From contig NZ_JAQZAK010000007.1 in NCBI RefSeq assembly GCF_028737265.1, forward strand, positions 62,001 through 126,000: a stretch of 64,000 nucleotides of DNA, in the 5' to 3' direction. The stretch's first letter is position 1. Each line of letters begins with the position of its first letter. The notes under the pieces were generated by a model, which saw only the letters and a program-made list of their open reading frames with translations, did not search any database and was not told the origin of the DNA. This document shows positions 51,231 through 59,041 of the stretch, in pieces. Origin of the DNA: Actinomycetospora callitridis (lineage in GTDB: Bacteria > Actinomycetota > Actinomycetes > Mycobacteriales > Pseudonocardiaceae). The translations under genes were made by a program, and so were the position numbers.

Positions 51231-52556
51231 GTGACGAGGACGAGCCCCGATCCCGCCGCCGCGGTCGGACGAGCAGCGGACCAGCGCCGGGACCCCACGG
51301 CCGGGGGCGGGTGGACCTCGAGGCCCCCACCTCGCCTGCCCGGCTCCGGTCCTCCCCTGCGCCTGTACGACACAGCCGCCGGGGCCATGCAGACCACCAT
51401 GCAGACCACATCGCCTTCCGGGGCGGCATCGATGTACGTCTGCGGCGTCACCCCCTACGACGCCACACACCTCGGGCACGCCGCCACCTACCTGGCGTTC
51501 GACCTGATCCATCGTGTGTGGCGAGACCTGGGCCACCGTGTGGACTACGTCCAGAACATCACCGATGTCGACGACCCGCTCCTCGAGCGGGCCGCTCGCG
51601 ATCACCAGGACTGGCGGGCGCTGGCGGCGCGTGAAACGGCCGTCTTCCGCGAGGACATGTCCTTCCTCCGGGTCCTGCCCCCACGTCACCACGTCGGCGC
51701 GGTGGAGGCCATGGCCCTGATCATCGACATGATCGCCGAGCTGGTCGCCGACGGCGTCGCGTATCGAGACGACCGGTCCCCCCATCCGGACGTCTATTTC
51801 GACGTCGACGCGGGCGGGCCACTCGGCGTGGTGTCGGGGTACGAGACGTCCGCGATGCTCCGGCTGGCCGCCCAGGGGGACGGGGAGTCCCGACACCCAG
51901 GGAGGCGCCGTGTCCTGGACCCCGTGATCTGGCGCGCGCACCGCGACGGCGAGCCGGCGTGGGAGTCGGCACTGGGACCGGGACGTCCCGGATGGCACGT
52001 GCAGTGCTCAGCGATCGCACGCCACTTCCTCGGCGATCGGATCGACCTCGCGGGCGGCGGCCGCGATCTCGTCTTCCCTCACCACGACTGCAGTGCGGCG
52101 CACGTCGAGGCGCTGACCGGGGCGCGCCCCTTCGCCGCGTGCTGGACGCACACCGGGATGGTGGGGCTCGAAGGCGAGAAGATGTCGAAGTCGCGGGGCA
52201 ACCTGGTCCTGGTCTCGAGCCTGCGAGCCCGTGGCGTCGACGCGGGCGCCATCCGCCTCGCCCTCCTCGACGGCCACTACCGGTCTGATCGGGAGTGGAC
52301 CGAGGAGCACCTGCGCCGCGCGCAACGACGACTCGACCGCTGGCGCTCCGCGATGACACGACCGGCAGGACCACCGTCCGGGGAACTGGCGGCGGCGGTG
52401 CGCTCGCGCCTCGCCGACGACCTCGACACGCCCGGAGCGCTGGCAGCGGTCGACGGGTGGGCCGATGCAGCCCTGGGTGGAGGGGATGGCGACCGAAGCG
52501 CTCCCGGAGAGGTCGGCGCGCTCGTCGATGCCCTGCTCGGGGTCGCGCCGCGATAG
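51231..52556 (+). CDS. mshC: Mycothiol ligase MshC (Cys:GlcN-Ins ligase)
   Basis: About 441 residues from GTG 51231, slightly longer than the usual 410; the start is uncertain. The MshC-specific N-terminal blocks RLPGSGPPLRLYDTA and MYVCGVTPYDATHLGHAATY (zinc Cys, HIGH) are clear, followed by NITDVDDPLLERAARD, WHVQCSAIARHFLGD, LVFPHHDCSAAHVEAL and EGEKMSKSRGNLVLVS. It lacks the CysRS anticodon domain, as MshC should. It joins cysteine to GlcN-Ins using ATP, a step in mycothiol synthesis. It lies between the DUF1003 gene and the microcompartment locus, preceded by the fourth TGTGGGG-N6-TGTGGGT motif. Confidence 0.9.
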   Translation: MTRTSPDPAAAVGRAADQRRDPTAGGGWTSRPPPRLPGSGPPLRLYDTAAGAMQTTMQTTSPSGAASMYVCGVTPYDATHLGHAATYLAFDLIHRVWRDLGHRVDYVQNITDVDDPLLERAARDHQDWRALAARETAVFREDMSFLRVLPPRHHVGAVEAMALIIDMIAELVADGVAYRDDRSPHPDVYFDVDAGGPLGVVSGYETSAMLRLAAQGDGESRHPGRRRVLDPVIWRAHRDGEPAWESALGPGRPGWHVQCSAIARHFLGDRIDLAGGGRDLVFPHHDCSAAHVEALTGARPFAACWTHTGMVGLEGEKMSKSRGNLVLVSSLRARGVDAGAIRLALLDGHYRSDREWTEEHLRRAQRRLDRWRSAMTRPAGPPSGELAAAVRSRLADDLDTPGALAAVDGWADAALGGGDGDRSAPGEVGALVDALLGVAPR

Positions 52557-52578
52557 ATCGCTGTCCCTCTCGACCCCT

Positions 52579-52610
52579 GTGGTCCGGCTTCGGGTACCGC
52601 GTGCGTCACG
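52579..52610 (+). repeat. Isolated fragment of the att-like repeat's 5' flank
   Basis: GTGGTCCGGCTTCGGGTACC followed by GCGTGCGTCACG matches the 5' flank of copy A (GTGGACCCGCTTTGGGTACC, GCTTACGTCACA) at about 27 of 32 positions. The tRNA-like core is absent. It lies between mshC and the first BMC gene and may mark an old insertion border or be an independent short element. Confidence 0.4.
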
Positions 52611-52742
52611 CTCTCGACCTGCAACCTCCACGTATCCAGGCCGGACAACGAGTGGGCGCCGCGTTGTCGCTGTGGGCGATAGCGCGCGAGGCGCCGTGGA
52701 CGGAGTCTGGCGACCGCACACCTGACTCGCGTGGAGGACGTC

Positions 52743-53045
52743 GTGACCCAGGCTGGACGAGCCGGCGCGCTCGGGATGATCGAGACGCGGGGACTGGTCG
52801 GGGCCATCGAGGCCGCCGACGCGATGGTCAAGGCGGCCAACGTCGAGGTGGAGGGGTACCGAGCCCTGCGCAACGGCCAGGTCTCCGTCCTGGTGCGCGG
52901 CGATGTCGGCGCGGTCAACGCTGCGGTCGACGCCGGCAAGGTCGCCGCGGCCAAGGTCGGCGAGCTCTACGCCTCGCACATCATCCCGCGGCCCCACGGC
53001 GACACCGAAGGCATCATCGACGCCGCTGTGTCCCACATTCGCTAG
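52743..53045 (+). CDS. BMC-H microcompartment shell protein (hexamer)
   Basis: 100 residues, a single BMC domain: ALGMIETRGLVGAIEAADAM, VKAANVEVEGYRALRNGQVS, VLVRGDVGAVNAAVDAGKVA, HIIPRPHGDTEGII. This is the PduA/EutM type that tiles the shell as hexamers. GTG 52743 has GGAGGA four bases upstream. Unlike the rest of the locus it is on the plus strand, and its stop shares the bases CTAG with the stop of the convergent PucR regulator. It is similar to, but not identical with, the second BMC-H at 60497-60838. Confidence 0.95.
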   Translation: MTQAGRAGALGMIETRGLVGAIEAADAMVKAANVEVEGYRALRNGQVSVLVRGDVGAVNAAVDAGKVAAAKVGELYASHIIPRPHGDTEGIIDAAVSHIR

Positions 53046-55150
53046 CTCGCCGAGCTCCCGTCGCCGTTGAGCTGCAGCAGGCGGAGCGCGACGTCCGCGC
53101 GCATGCGGTCCTCGTGGCGGGAGAGGTCGAGGCCTGTGAGCTGCTTGATGCGCTCGAGGCGGTACCGCAACGTCTTGTGGTGCACGAAGAGCTTCTCGGC
53201 GGCGACACGCTGGGAACAGTCGGCATCGAAGAAGGCCCGCAGGGTGCGGACGAGCGATCCGTCGTTCTCACGGTCGTAGGCCACCAACGGCCCGGTGACG
53301 TCGTCGATGAACGTCTGCAGGTCCGGATCCGAGCCCGACCCCAGCAGCAGCCTCACCACCCCGAGCTCCTCGTAGAGCGAGACGTTGTCCCCGCCGAGAC
53401 GGTGGGAGGCCGAGAGCGCGGTCTGCGCCTCGTTGAACGCCGCCGGGAGAGCATCCACCTCGTTGTGCGCACGACTCACGCCCCAGGACGACCGCAGTTC
53501 CGGCACCTCACGGCGAACCGTGTCGACGATGTCCTGCACCAACCTCTTGGCGGCGGCCGAGTCGAGGCCCTCGGCGACCGCGACGACGAGGTCCCCCCGG
53601 AGCGCGACCAGCGCGAGCCGGGGGCCTTCCTCACGATCCCGCAGGGCACGCACCAGGTCGCGCCGGAGCCGGTCGCTACGCGAGGTCTCCCACCCGTGTC
53701 GGGTCGCGAGCTCCTCCACGTTGTCCAGGTGCCCGTGCACGACCCGCATCCGGCACCCGAGTGACACGCCCATCTGCTGCGCGCGCGCCCGCGCGGCCGT
53801 CCGGTGCTCGGGCGCGCCCTGCACGAGGTCCCAGAGCACCTCGCTGAGCGCCTCGTGCCGCGCGCGGCTGGCGGCACGTTCGCGCAGGAGCGAGAGGGAG
53901 CAGGCCATCGCAATCTGTGCGACGACCGCGTCGAGGATCTCCTCCCCGGTCTGCGCGTCGTCGTCGGCCGGGAGCAGGCACACCCATCCGACCTCGTCGC
54001 CGTCGGCGTACACCCGTTGGAGGCGGGCGGCGGGCGGGAGGCCCGCCGCCCGACGCAGGGCCCGTCCCTTCCCTGAACGCGTAGGAAGCCGCAAGGGCAG
54101 TGTCGGTCCCCCGTGCGCGGCGAGCACGGCTCCGGCTCCGTCGTAGATGCCCACCTGGCACCCGAGCTCGGTCGCGACCCGCCGCGCGAGCGCGGGCAGA
54201 CCGCCGCCCTCGAGCACGGTGGTGAGCAGGGCGTGCTGGAGTTCGGCGGTCCTCCCGAGCACGCCGACCTGGTGCTTGAGCGCGGTGTGGGCCTTCTCGA
54301 GGTCGATGTTGGCGCGGACCTGCTCGTCGTGCAGGCGGGCGCTCCGCAGGGCGATCGTGGCGAAGTTCGCCAGGGTGACCATCCGGCGGACGTCCTGGTC
54401 GGTGAACACCGAGGGGCGTCGGCGCCACACCTCGAGCACCCCGAGGAACTCACCGGGCAGCGCCAGCGGAACGGCCAGGGCCGATTCGGTCTGCTCGCGC
54501 TCGGCGAGGCCGACGAAGTCGCGGCTGATCGTCCGGTCCTCGACGTAGCGATCGACCTTGGCCGGCTCTCCGGTCTCGAACACGAGCCCCGCGACCCCCA
54601 TCCCCCGTTTCATGCGCAGGCGAGCCGTGTCGATGACACGGTGCCCGACGCAGGACCGCATCGCGACCTCGTCGCCCTCGCGCAGGAGCACTCCGCAGAT
54701 GTCGGCGTCCAGGAGACCCAAGGTCCGGGTCGCGATCGAGAGCAGGAGCTGGTCGACGTCGTGCACCGACAGCAGGCGCTCGACGACCTCGGTGACGATC
54801 ACCGTCTCCTGCGCGGCGTCGTCGCCGGCGCGGACCGCGTCGCCGCGCTCGAGCACGAGCGTCGCCCACGCGCAGCCCTGGGCGACCAGGGCGCGCAGCT
54901 CGTCGGGCACCCGAGGGCACTCGATGGTCCAGCAGACGGTGACCCGCCCGACCTGCACCGCGCGACCCGCCGGAGGCGGTGTGCCGGGGTCGACGTCGAC
55001 GGTCACCTCGCTCCCCAGGGCGGCGGCGACCATGCGCTCCAGGTCATCGAGGGCCTCTTCGGCACACGTCGGCAGCGTCGTCAGCAGATCGCGCAGGCGC
55101 TGCGTCCCGTCGGCGGCCGCGGGAGCACGACCCGCATCGACCGGCTCCAT
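53042..55150 (-). CDS. GAF-domain PucR-family transcription regulator
   Basis: About 702 residues from ATG 55150 (GGAGG eight bases upstream). A GAF domain lies at about 120-270 (VVERLLSVHDVDQLLLSIAT, ICGVLLREGDEVAMRSCVGH, LALPGEFLGVLEVWR); a helical linker and CdaR-type middle region follow. The C-terminal PucR helix-turn-helix is TLRAFFDADCSQRVAAEKLF, VHHKTLRYRLERIKQLTGLD. Such regulators activate catabolic operons on sensing a substrate. It lies 25 bases downstream of the alcohol dehydrogenase, last in the BMC operon, so it probably controls this microcompartment. Confidence 0.9.
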   Translation of the reverse strand: MEPVDAGRAPAAADGTQRLRDLLTTLPTCAEEALDDLERMVAAALGSEVTVDVDPGTPPPAGRAVQVGRVTVCWTIECPRVPDELRALVAQGCAWATLVLERGDAVRAGDDAAQETVIVTEVVERLLSVHDVDQLLLSIATRTLGLLDADICGVLLREGDEVAMRSCVGHRVIDTARLRMKRGMGVAGLVFETGEPAKVDRYVEDRTISRDFVGLAEREQTESALAVPLALPGEFLGVLEVWRRRPSVFTDQDVRRMVTLANFATIALRSARLHDEQVRANIDLEKAHTALKHQVGVLGRTAELQHALLTTVLEGGGLPALARRVATELGCQVGIYDGAGAVLAAHGGPTLPLRLPTRSGKGRALRRAAGLPPAARLQRVYADGDEVGWVCLLPADDDAQTGEEILDAVVAQIAMACSLSLLRERAASRARHEALSEVLWDLVQGAPEHRTAARARAQQMGVSLGCRMRVVHGHLDNVEELATRHGWETSRSDRLRRDLVRALRDREEGPRLALVALRGDLVVAVAEGLDSAAAKRLVQDIVDTVRREVPELRSSWGVSRAHNEVDALPAAFNEAQTALSASHRLGGDNVSLYEELGVVRLLLGSGSDPDLQTFIDDVTGPLVAYDRENDGSLVRTLRAFFDADCSQRVAAEKLFVHHKTLRYRLERIKQLTGLDLSRHEDRMRADVALRLLQLNGDGSSAS

Positions 55151-55175
55151 CGGATCCACCTCCGCCACCGACCGT

Positions 55176-56219
55176 CTACGGGCGGATCAGCGTCTTGAGC
55201 GTAAGGCGGTCGGCCGTGCGCCGATACGCCTCGACGGCCCCGTCGAGACCGACCCGATCGGTGGCGACGACGCTCGGGTCGAGCACTCCGGCCCGCACCA
55301 GGGCCAGGAGGGGTCCGGCGTCGCGCATGAGGTCACCGATGGTGAACGAGAACGCCAGCTCGTCGCTGAACGCACGCGCGGCCGGTAGCTCGACCGTCTC
55401 CCCCGGCACGCCGACCGAGGCGACGCGGCCGCGGCGACGCACGAGGTCGAGGGCCAGCGCGAGACCCCGCTCGCCGCCCACCGCGTCGACGACGACATCG
55501 GCGCCACGTCCGTCCGTCGCCGCGTCGACGACCTTGCGGGCGTCGTCGGGGCTCGCCGTCAGGGCGCCCTCGCGCGCTGCGGCGTCCCGGCGGTCCGCGA
55601 CGGGCTCCACCACGACGACGACCCCGGCGCCGACCGCCTGGGCCACCAGGCTGGCGACCTGCCCGACCGGTCCCCCGCCGAGCACCGCGACGGTGTCCCC
55701 CGGCTCGGTGCCGGCCCGGCGCAGCGCCGCGTACCCGGTGGCCGCGGTGTCGCCGAGGAAGACGGCGGCGTCGAGATCGATGCCGGGGGGCAGCGGGACG
55801 AGGACCGTGTCGGCGTGCGGGACGCGCACCAGCTCGGCCTGGGACCCGGCCAGCGGCGGGCCGAACACCGAGCCGGTGCCGAAGAATCGGCGGTCGGAGC
55901 ACTGCCAGTGATCGCCGCGGCGGCACCACCAGCACCGGCCGCAGGCGGTGTAGTCGGCGCCGACCACCATGTCGCCGAGCGCGTGCTCGCGCACCTGGTC
56001 GCCGCGCTCGACGACCTCGCCGGCGAACTCGTGGCCCAGGACGAAGCCGCGCGGGAGCTGGTCGGGGTGGGCAGCAGCGCGGGACAGGACGTGGAGGTCG
56101 GTCCCGCACACCGCGGCCCGCCGCACCCGCACGATCGCATCGGTGGGCGCACACAGGCGGGGATCGGCCACGTCCTCGACGCGGACCTGCCCGTGCCCGG
56201 CGTGCACCACGGCCTTCAC
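55176..56219 (-). CDS. Zinc-dependent alcohol dehydrogenase (MDR)
   Basis: 347 residues, medium-chain dehydrogenase. Catalytic zinc site CGTDLHVL and GHEFAGEVVERGDQV. Structural zinc lobe with four cysteines in CGRCWWCRRGDHWQC. Rossmann motif VAVLGGGPVGQVASLVAQAV. Expected to interconvert an alcohol and the aldehyde handled by the acylating aldehyde dehydrogenase of the same operon, recycling NAD. ATG overlaps the MDH-like stop (ATGA). No obvious encapsulation peptide at either end, so it may act outside or inside the shell. Confidence 0.92.
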   Translation of the reverse strand: MKAVVHAGHGQVRVEDVADPRLCAPTDAIVRVRRAAVCGTDLHVLSRAAAHPDQLPRGFVLGHEFAGEVVERGDQVREHALGDMVVGADYTACGRCWWCRRGDHWQCSDRRFFGTGSVFGPPLAGSQAELVRVPHADTVLVPLPPGIDLDAAVFLGDTAATGYAALRRAGTEPGDTVAVLGGGPVGQVASLVAQAVGAGVVVVVEPVADRRDAAAREGALTASPDDARKVVDAATDGRGADVVVDAVGGERGLALALDLVRRRGRVASVGVPGETVELPAARAFSDELAFSFTIGDLMRDAGPLLALVRAGVLDPSVVATDRVGLDGAVEAYRRTADRLTLKTLIRP

Positions 56220-57556
56220 GATGCCTCCGGCACGGCCGTGAGTCGCCGGCGGATGCGCTCCCCCGCCTCCCGGAGTGCGGCCAGTTCCTCGGGCGTCAGG
56301 GGGATCGTGACGATCTCGCGGAGCCCGCTGCGGCCGAGCCGCACGGGCAGGCCGAGGTAGACGTCGCGGATGCCGTAGCTGCCGTCGGCGAGGACAGCCG
56401 CCGACATCACCTCGTCGCTGTCGCGCACCATCGCGAGCACCATCCGGGCGGCGGATGTGCCGGGCGCCATGAACGCGCTGCCGGTCTTGAGCAGTCCCAC
56501 CACCTCGGCACCCGACCCGCGGGCCCGGTCCACCGCCGCATTCAGCCGGCCCGGGGACACCAGCGCATCGAGCGACCGACCGTCATGAGTCGCGCGGGAC
56601 AGTGGGATGACCATCTCCTCGCCGTGGCTGCCCAGCGCGATGGCGTCGACCGCCGGGGCACGTACCCCGCCGTCCAGCGCGATCAGGGCCTGGAAGCGAG
56701 CGGTATCGAGGACACCGGCCATCCCCAGCACACGTGAGGACGGGAAACCCGAGCTCGTCCAGGCGTGCTGGGTCATCTCGTCGAGCGGGTTGGTGACGAC
56801 GACGATCACCGCATGCGGCGAGGTGGCCGCGACACGCCACGCCAGGTCGCCGACGATCTCGGCGTTGGTGCCGGCGAGGTCGGCGCGCGACATGCCGGGC
56901 TGTCGCGGCCGGCCCGCGGTGATCACGACGTAGTCCGCCGGACCGGCGTCCTCCACGCTGCCAACACCCCGCACGCACGTGGCGAAGTCCGAGAGCGGCG
57001 CGGTGTGCTGCAGGTCCAGGGCGATGCCCGCCGCCCGGCCCTCATCGATGTCGACGAGCACCACCTCGCCGAAGACGTCGGCGTCGGCCAGGCGCATCCC
57101 GGCGATCATCCCGACGTGGCCGGCGCCGACGACCACGGCGCGTCCGGTGCGGCTCGGGCCGCTGCCGAGGCCGCCCGGCAGGGGCGCACCCCGGCGGAAG
57201 AGCGCCGGTGACGGCGGGCGCATGGACCGCACCGGGCCGCCGGTGCCCGGCGAGCCGACCGACCCCGGAGGCAGGGGGGTCGCCGGCGACGGAGCACGCT
57301 GCGGGGAACCGTTGCGCCGGATGCCGGCCGTCGCCCCTGAGCCGCTCGTCGACGACGACCGGTCCGTCGTCGCGGAGGAGACCGAAGGCGCGGAGGACGG
57401 CGGCCGGTCGAGGGCGTCGGCGGACGTGATGGCGACCCCGAGCTCCTGGGCGCGGTCGCGGGCGAGCGGGGTCACGACGTCACCGGGCGACGTCCGCAGC
57501 GCGACGCCACGGGTCGCGGCCGCGTCGACGTCCGAGGTCCCCCACACCGTGCTCAC
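56216..57556 (-). CDS. Malate/lactate dehydrogenase-like enzyme with BMC-type N-terminal extension
   Basis: 446 residues. Residues from about 135 form an LDH/MDH enzyme: AVVVGAGHVGMIAGMRLADA (NAD), VITAGRPRQPGMSRADL (the Arg pair of malate dehydrogenases), VVTNPLDEMT, and catalytic His in ALGSHGEEMVIP. The first 50 residues, VDAAATRGVALRTSPGDVVT followed by PLARDRAQELGVAI, match a short region seen at the N-termini of several microcompartment proteins (TPLARDxAxELGVxI). A Pro/Ser/Thr/Gly-rich linker of about 80 residues joins the two. The extension may target the enzyme to the shell lumen. GTG overlaps the BMC-T stop. Confidence 0.88.
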   Translation of the reverse strand: MSTVWGTSDVDAAATRGVALRTSPGDVVTPLARDRAQELGVAITSADALDRPPSSAPSVSSATTDRSSSTSGSGATAGIRRNGSPQRAPSPATPLPPGSVGSPGTGGPVRSMRPPSPALFRRGAPLPGGLGSGPSRTGRAVVVGAGHVGMIAGMRLADADVFGEVVLVDIDEGRAAGIALDLQHTAPLSDFATCVRGVGSVEDAGPADYVVITAGRPRQPGMSRADLAGTNAEIVGDLAWRVAATSPHAVIVVVTNPLDEMTQHAWTSSGFPSSRVLGMAGVLDTARFQALIALDGGVRAPAVDAIALGSHGEEMVIPLSRATHDGRSLDALVSPGRLNAAVDRARGSGAEVVGLLKTGSAFMAPGTSAARMVLAMVRDSDEVMSAAVLADGSYGIRDVYLGLPVRLGRSGLREIVTIPLTPEELAALREAGERIRRRLTAVPEAS

Positions 57557-58191
57557 CGAGTGGCCTCCTGCCCCTTCATCTCCTCGAGCGCGGCCACCGC
57601 GGCGTCGCGGGCGGACTGGACCTCGCTCTCGGTGCCGGAGAGGAACATCCGTCCGAAGCGGCCGACGGCGCGGAGCTCGATGACGGTGATCGACGCGGCC
57701 TTCTCGGCCTCGTTGGCGGCGACCGAGATGTAGGCGGCCGGGGCGACCTCCATGATGAACAGGCTCTGCCCCGGCATGAGCATGCTGCCCTTGCGCCACT
57801 TGTTGAGCAGCTGCGCCTGGTAGGGGTGCACGTTGGTGATGAACTGCGTCGACGCGATGGCGGGCCGGAGGCGGTCGCTCTCGAGGAGCCCGTACTCGTC
57901 GAGGATCGCCTGCCCGGACGCGAGCACCTCGGCCTGTTGCTCCGAGTGGATCTCGAGCAGGCCGAACTCGCGCTCGATGATCTGCAGAGCCGGTCGGACT
58001 CCGGCGGCCTTGAGGGCGATGTCGGCGGCCCGGAACACCTCGTTGCCGGGAGCCATCTCGATGTAGAGCTCGGCCATGCCGGCGAGGGGTACGTCGCCGG
58101 GGCTGGTCGCCGCGATGTGGGCCGCGCACTGCGGCTGCATGCGGTCGACGAACGCGTAGGTACGCAGGGACGGGGTGCTCGCTGACGTCAC
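57553..58191 (-). CDS. BMC-T tandem-domain shell protein (trimer)
   Basis: 212 residues with two BMC domains. The first runs from RTYAFVDRMQPQCAAHIAAT through GMAELYIEMAPGNEVFRAAD to ALKAAGVRPALQIIEREFGL. The second is LLNKWRKGSMLMPGQSLFIM, EVAPAAYISVAANEAEKAAS, ITVIELRAVGRFGRMFLSGT. It forms pseudohexameric trimers, often with a larger central pore for bulky cofactors or metabolites. GTG overlaps the EutJ-like stop (GTGA). It is in the middle of the minus-strand BMC operon. Confidence 0.92.
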   Translation of the reverse strand: MTSASTPSLRTYAFVDRMQPQCAAHIAATSPGDVPLAGMAELYIEMAPGNEVFRAADIALKAAGVRPALQIIEREFGLLEIHSEQQAEVLASGQAILDEYGLLESDRLRPAIASTQFITNVHPYQAQLLNKWRKGSMLMPGQSLFIMEVAPAAYISVAANEAEKAASITVIELRAVGRFGRMFLSGTESEVQSARDAAVAALEEMKGQEATR

Positions 58192-59036
58192 GGCGCCGAC
58201 CTCGCGATCCCCAGCGGGGTGATGAGCAGGGCGTGCGGATGGGTCACGACGGTCCTCTGCAGGTACTGCGCCAGCACGTCGCCGGCGCGGGGGATCATCA
58301 GGGCGCCGCCCGCCAGGTGGAGCGGGAGGTCGGCATCGGTGCCGTGGGTCATGGCGCGGATCGACTCGGCGATGCGGTGCAGGCCGGGGACGAGGATCGG
58401 CAGCGCGTCGGCGGGTCTCTCCCGCTTGAAACGCTCGGCCTCGGCGACGTCGACGCCGAGGGCGCCGGCCAGCACGAGGTCGAGGTGGTGACCGCCGCCG
58501 GGACGGTCGTCCAGTCGCTCCAGCCGCCCGTCGCGGAAGACGCCGACGCCGGTGGAGCCGCCGCCGACGTCGACCACGGCGCCCTCGCTGATCTCGAGGG
58601 TCCGCTGGGCGGCGGTGACCTCGTCGACCAGCGTGACCTCGTCGAAGCCGGCCGCCTCGCAGACGTACGTGCAGGCTCGGGCGTCGGCCACCGGGATGCA
58701 CGGCGGGTGGGCGGTGGCCGCCCTGGTCAGCTCCGTCCCGAGGGCATCGCAGGCGCGTTCGCGCAGCTCACGGACCGTCGCGACCGCTCGGGCGAAGTCG
58801 ACGACCACGCCGTCGTGGAGGGCCCCCGAGCCGGCCGACTCGACCCATACGGGCCGGTCGGTGCGGTCGGCGCTGTCGAGGACGACGAGCACACAGCTCG
58901 CGGTCCCCAGGTCCACCCCGACGCGGGGCCGCACCGGTGTGCCTCCAGGCGGGGCCCCGATCCGTTCCGCAGCGGCGGCGAGCAGCTCGTGGGAGCCCGC
59001 AGAGCGTCCGTCCCCGTCGCTCCGCTCGCCCCCCAC
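58188..59036 (-). CDS. eutJ: EutJ-like actin-fold chaperone
   Basis: 282 residues. Hsp70/actin-like nucleotide fold as in EutJ: phosphate-1 loop VRPRVGVDLGTASCVLVVLD, phosphate-2 GAVVDVGGGSTGVGVFRDG, and LPLHLAGGALMIPRAGDVLA; further FDEVTLVDEVTAAQRTLEI. EutJ-type proteins are thought to help fold or reactivate the lumen enzyme. GTG 59036 follows the aldehyde dehydrogenase stop by five bases. Presence of a reactivase-like chaperone hints at a signature enzyme that is not in this window. Confidence 0.85.
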   Translation of the reverse strand: MGGERSDGDGRSAGSHELLAAAAERIGAPPGGTPVRPRVGVDLGTASCVLVVLDSADRTDRPVWVESAGSGALHDGVVVDFARAVATVRELRERACDALGTELTRAATAHPPCIPVADARACTYVCEAAGFDEVTLVDEVTAAQRTLEISEGAVVDVGGGSTGVGVFRDGRLERLDDRPGGGHHLDLVLAGALGVDVAEAERFKRERPADALPILVPGLHRIAESIRAMTHGTDADLPLHLAGGALMIPRAGDVLAQYLQRTVVTHPHALLITPLGIARSAP

Positions 59037-59041
59037 AGGGC

